A stretch of DNA of 64,000 nt from Phalacrocorax aristotelis (Eukaryota > Chordata > Aves > Suliformes > Phalacrocoracidae). The stretch is from positions 7,649,223-7,713,222 of the forward strand of contig NC_134282.1 of NCBI RefSeq assembly GCF_949628215.1, written 5' to 3'. This document shows positions 62,001 through 64,000 of this stretch, piece after piece. The position numbers and the translations under genes are program-made. The notes under the pieces are model-generated. The model worked only from the letters and a program-made list of their open reading frames with translations. It did no database searches and was not told the origin of the DNA. The first letter of the stretch is position 1. Every line of letters starts with the position of its first letter.

Positions 62001-64000
62001 GGCATAAAATGTTTGCATAAGACTTAACACAGCAAAAATTGCCAATAGTTCCTTTAGATTTCATGCTAAATTCAGATGCTGTTCTGGCAAGAACGAACTA
62101 CAGGAAAGTCCAAAATGGTAACTGCTATTCCACTGAAGCCTGGAGGGCAGCAGTTTCAAGAGGCACAGTGGGAAATTTGCTTTGATTTAGCAGTTCTTGG
62201 CCCCATCAGCAAGTTACTAGTAAGCAGAATCGAACCCTGTGGATGAAAGCTTCGTGAAAATGTTCTTTTAATAGGTGCACTTAAAATGTTTAACAGGTTC
62301 CGATTAGTCCTATGGATTGGGGGATTTTTTTAAGAAAACCTGAGGAATTGGCTCAAGAGTTACATACTTCCAGCTGATCAAAAAATCCGCACCAGACTGT
62401 GAGCCTTTTAGGGATGCAGGTGTGGAAAACAGGCAGATGTGGTAGCAATCAGCATGAGAGAGGAGTGCCAGCATCCTGAAGAGGTATCTGAGAGTCCTGT
62501 GCCTTTCGGGTGGTCCTGGTGTTCTCTGCCTCTGAGAAACATCTGCAGCAGGAATGCTTTCATACTACTAGAAAGGACAAATGTCCTAATAATTCTGAAT
62601 TTTTGTGTTAAAACATTTATCTGAAATCTTTAGAAAACCTTTAATAGGGTAAATATGTGGATTTTGGTGGCTCTTTTAGTGGAGTATGTTGTACTGTCTT
62701 TAAGAAGAAAAAACAATTACTATAGAACATTTCAGTTACTGGACACGATGTAAAAAGCACTGATCTGCAGTGAGTAATACTGTCTAAAGTTAGACCAAGT
62801 ATCATTAGGAAATTTGCCGCATGTATAGCTTCCTACTTTGGATTTAGAGTCACAGAGTAGGTTTCTTTCCAAGCTCATCAAAAATAGCTCTACCCAGTCT
62901 TCCACAGACTGTAGCCGGTATTTTCTTAAGGCTCATCTATATTCAGAGGTTCCAGTAGATTGCCATTTAATTTGTTTGCACTAAATTACTTTGCATCAAC
63001 ATACAGGTCTTAAAGGTCCTGTAGCGGAGGGTGCCCTGTTTCACCCTGTATCTACCCTTGTCACTGGCATAGCTGCCTTCTGCCTACCTTACTCGTTTTC
63101 TTCTTTTTCTGGACACTCAAAACACTGCAGTTAAAAGTTTTCTGTCTCACAGTTAGATTACCTCTCTGGGGGCTTTGCTTCCTTCACAGCTCGAATGTGC
63201 TAAAAAAAAGAGGGGGCATTCCTAATTCCACAGTTCCCCCTGGGTACTGTCCTAATAAAAACCCAGCACCTTGTCAGCTGACCGAATTGAAATGAGGTTG
63301 TTCTATGCAGCTAGGTTGGTGATACCTCTCTAAGCCAAAAGATTTGTTTTTGTGGGGTTTGCTTTTGTTGTTTATAGCCTGCTATATCACAGTAAACAAA
63401 CAAGTAAGCAAAATAAAACCCTGTAGAGCTTCTTCACCAAGATGAGGGTACCTTTTCTAACAAGATGTCTGTTCTATTCAGTGAAATTTGTTAAAGCCAA
63501 CAAACTAGTTCAAAGCTAGCAGCTGGTGCTCCTTGAGATCTGACCCCAGGCGAGTGCAGGTGGTGCAAGGGAGCGTGTTACTGGGCCTCCACCAGTTGCA
63601 ACTTCTCTCCTTGGCCACAGCACCTAGCTGTATGCTTACAGCTGCTTTGCTGTGAAGTAAAAAAAAAATACATTAATTTATTCCAGCAGGATGACTAAGA
63701 CTACAAAGGTGGTTTTTACTTCTTGCTGAAGTGCATGTATCAAAGCTTTTCTGCTGAAGAGTAAGTTGCTTAGCAGAAGTAACCAGGATGTGGGTTTGGG
63801 GTGTCAAGCTGATCTAAAAGAGGCTGTTTTTCCTCGCTGCTGCCCCGACCTTGCCTTCCTCCTGCCCTGACGCTTCGCTGTCAAGAGCTGCTTCAGGAAA
63901 CTAAATTGACAGAAGCTGATTTTTCCAGCTGCTATCTACAGGCATGAGTGAACCCTGGAGCCAGCAGGAAGGGAGGAGAGGGAATGTGGGGCAAGGACCA
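53084..64000 (+). other. PPM1L: PPM1L intron 1, remainder to the window edge
   Basis: AT-rich intron without a recognisable coding exon. None of the frames match the next PPM1L exon (expected to begin TAAEYVKSRL), so exon 2 lies beyond the window. A short (GTAT)n microsatellite is at about 61386-61402. Mono-A/T tracts are scattered. Confidence 0.65.
61386..61402. repeat. (GTAT)n microsatellite
   Basis: About four perfect tetranucleotide units followed by ATATATT in PPM1L intron 1. Confidence 0.85.

Noticed and set aside
1-64000. CRISPR arrays, operons or bacterial-type systems
   Set aside because: The sequence is a vertebrate (avian) nuclear region. No regularly spaced direct repeats or bacterial gene layout are present.

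Overview
The window is bird nuclear DNA. It carries several CR1 LINE fragments (the dominant avian retroposon), a solo LTR of a widespread avian ERV type, and GC-rich CpG-island promoters separated by long AT-rich non-coding stretches. Only two protein-coding genes are supported, and both can be named by residue-level recall: SPTSSB (serine palmitoyltransferase small subunit B, minus strand, 80 codons at 14280-14522) and PPM1L (ER-anchored PP2C-type phosphatase, plus strand). Of PPM1L only the first coding exon (39343-39741) and about 24 kb of intron 1 lie in the window. Nearly all other open frames are chance frames.

Layout: 1-13.5 kb is intergenic, with two CR1 pieces (about 3.74-3.92 kb and 7.96-8.50 kb, both minus) and a 1.1 kb solo LTR (10663-11764) framed by a perfect 5-bp target-site duplication. 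13.5-23.1 kb is the SPTSSB transcription unit on the minus strand: 3'UTR, single coding exon, an upstream 5'UTR exon at 15885-15966, a long intron, and a CpG island at about 22.49-23.08 kb as probable promoter. Just beyond the island there are spliceable exon-like sequences on both strands. 24.86-30.63 kb holds a large inverted repeat: two 762-bp arms around a 4.24-kb spacer. 30.6-38.4 kb is AT-rich intergenic DNA that may contain conserved regulatory elements. 38.4-39.35 kb is the PPM1L CpG island and 5'UTR. 39.74-64.0 kb is PPM1L intron 1, interrupted by a 1.4 kb CR1 (about 51.66-53.08 kb, plus).

The two genes are head to head. Both products are ER-membrane proteins of sphingolipid metabolism: SPTSSB stimulates serine palmitoyltransferase and tunes its acyl-CoA choice, and PPM1L dephosphorylates the ceramide transporter CERT. 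In the human order as I recall it, SPTSSB lies downstream of PPM1L beyond B3GALNT1 and NMD3, so the arrangement here appears rearranged. The most unusual structural feature is the inverted repeat. Its arms differ at only six positions, all inside one 45-bp patch, while homology just outside the arms drops to roughly 84%. This pattern suggests recent arm-to-arm gene conversion. I found no evidence of a wholly new biological system.
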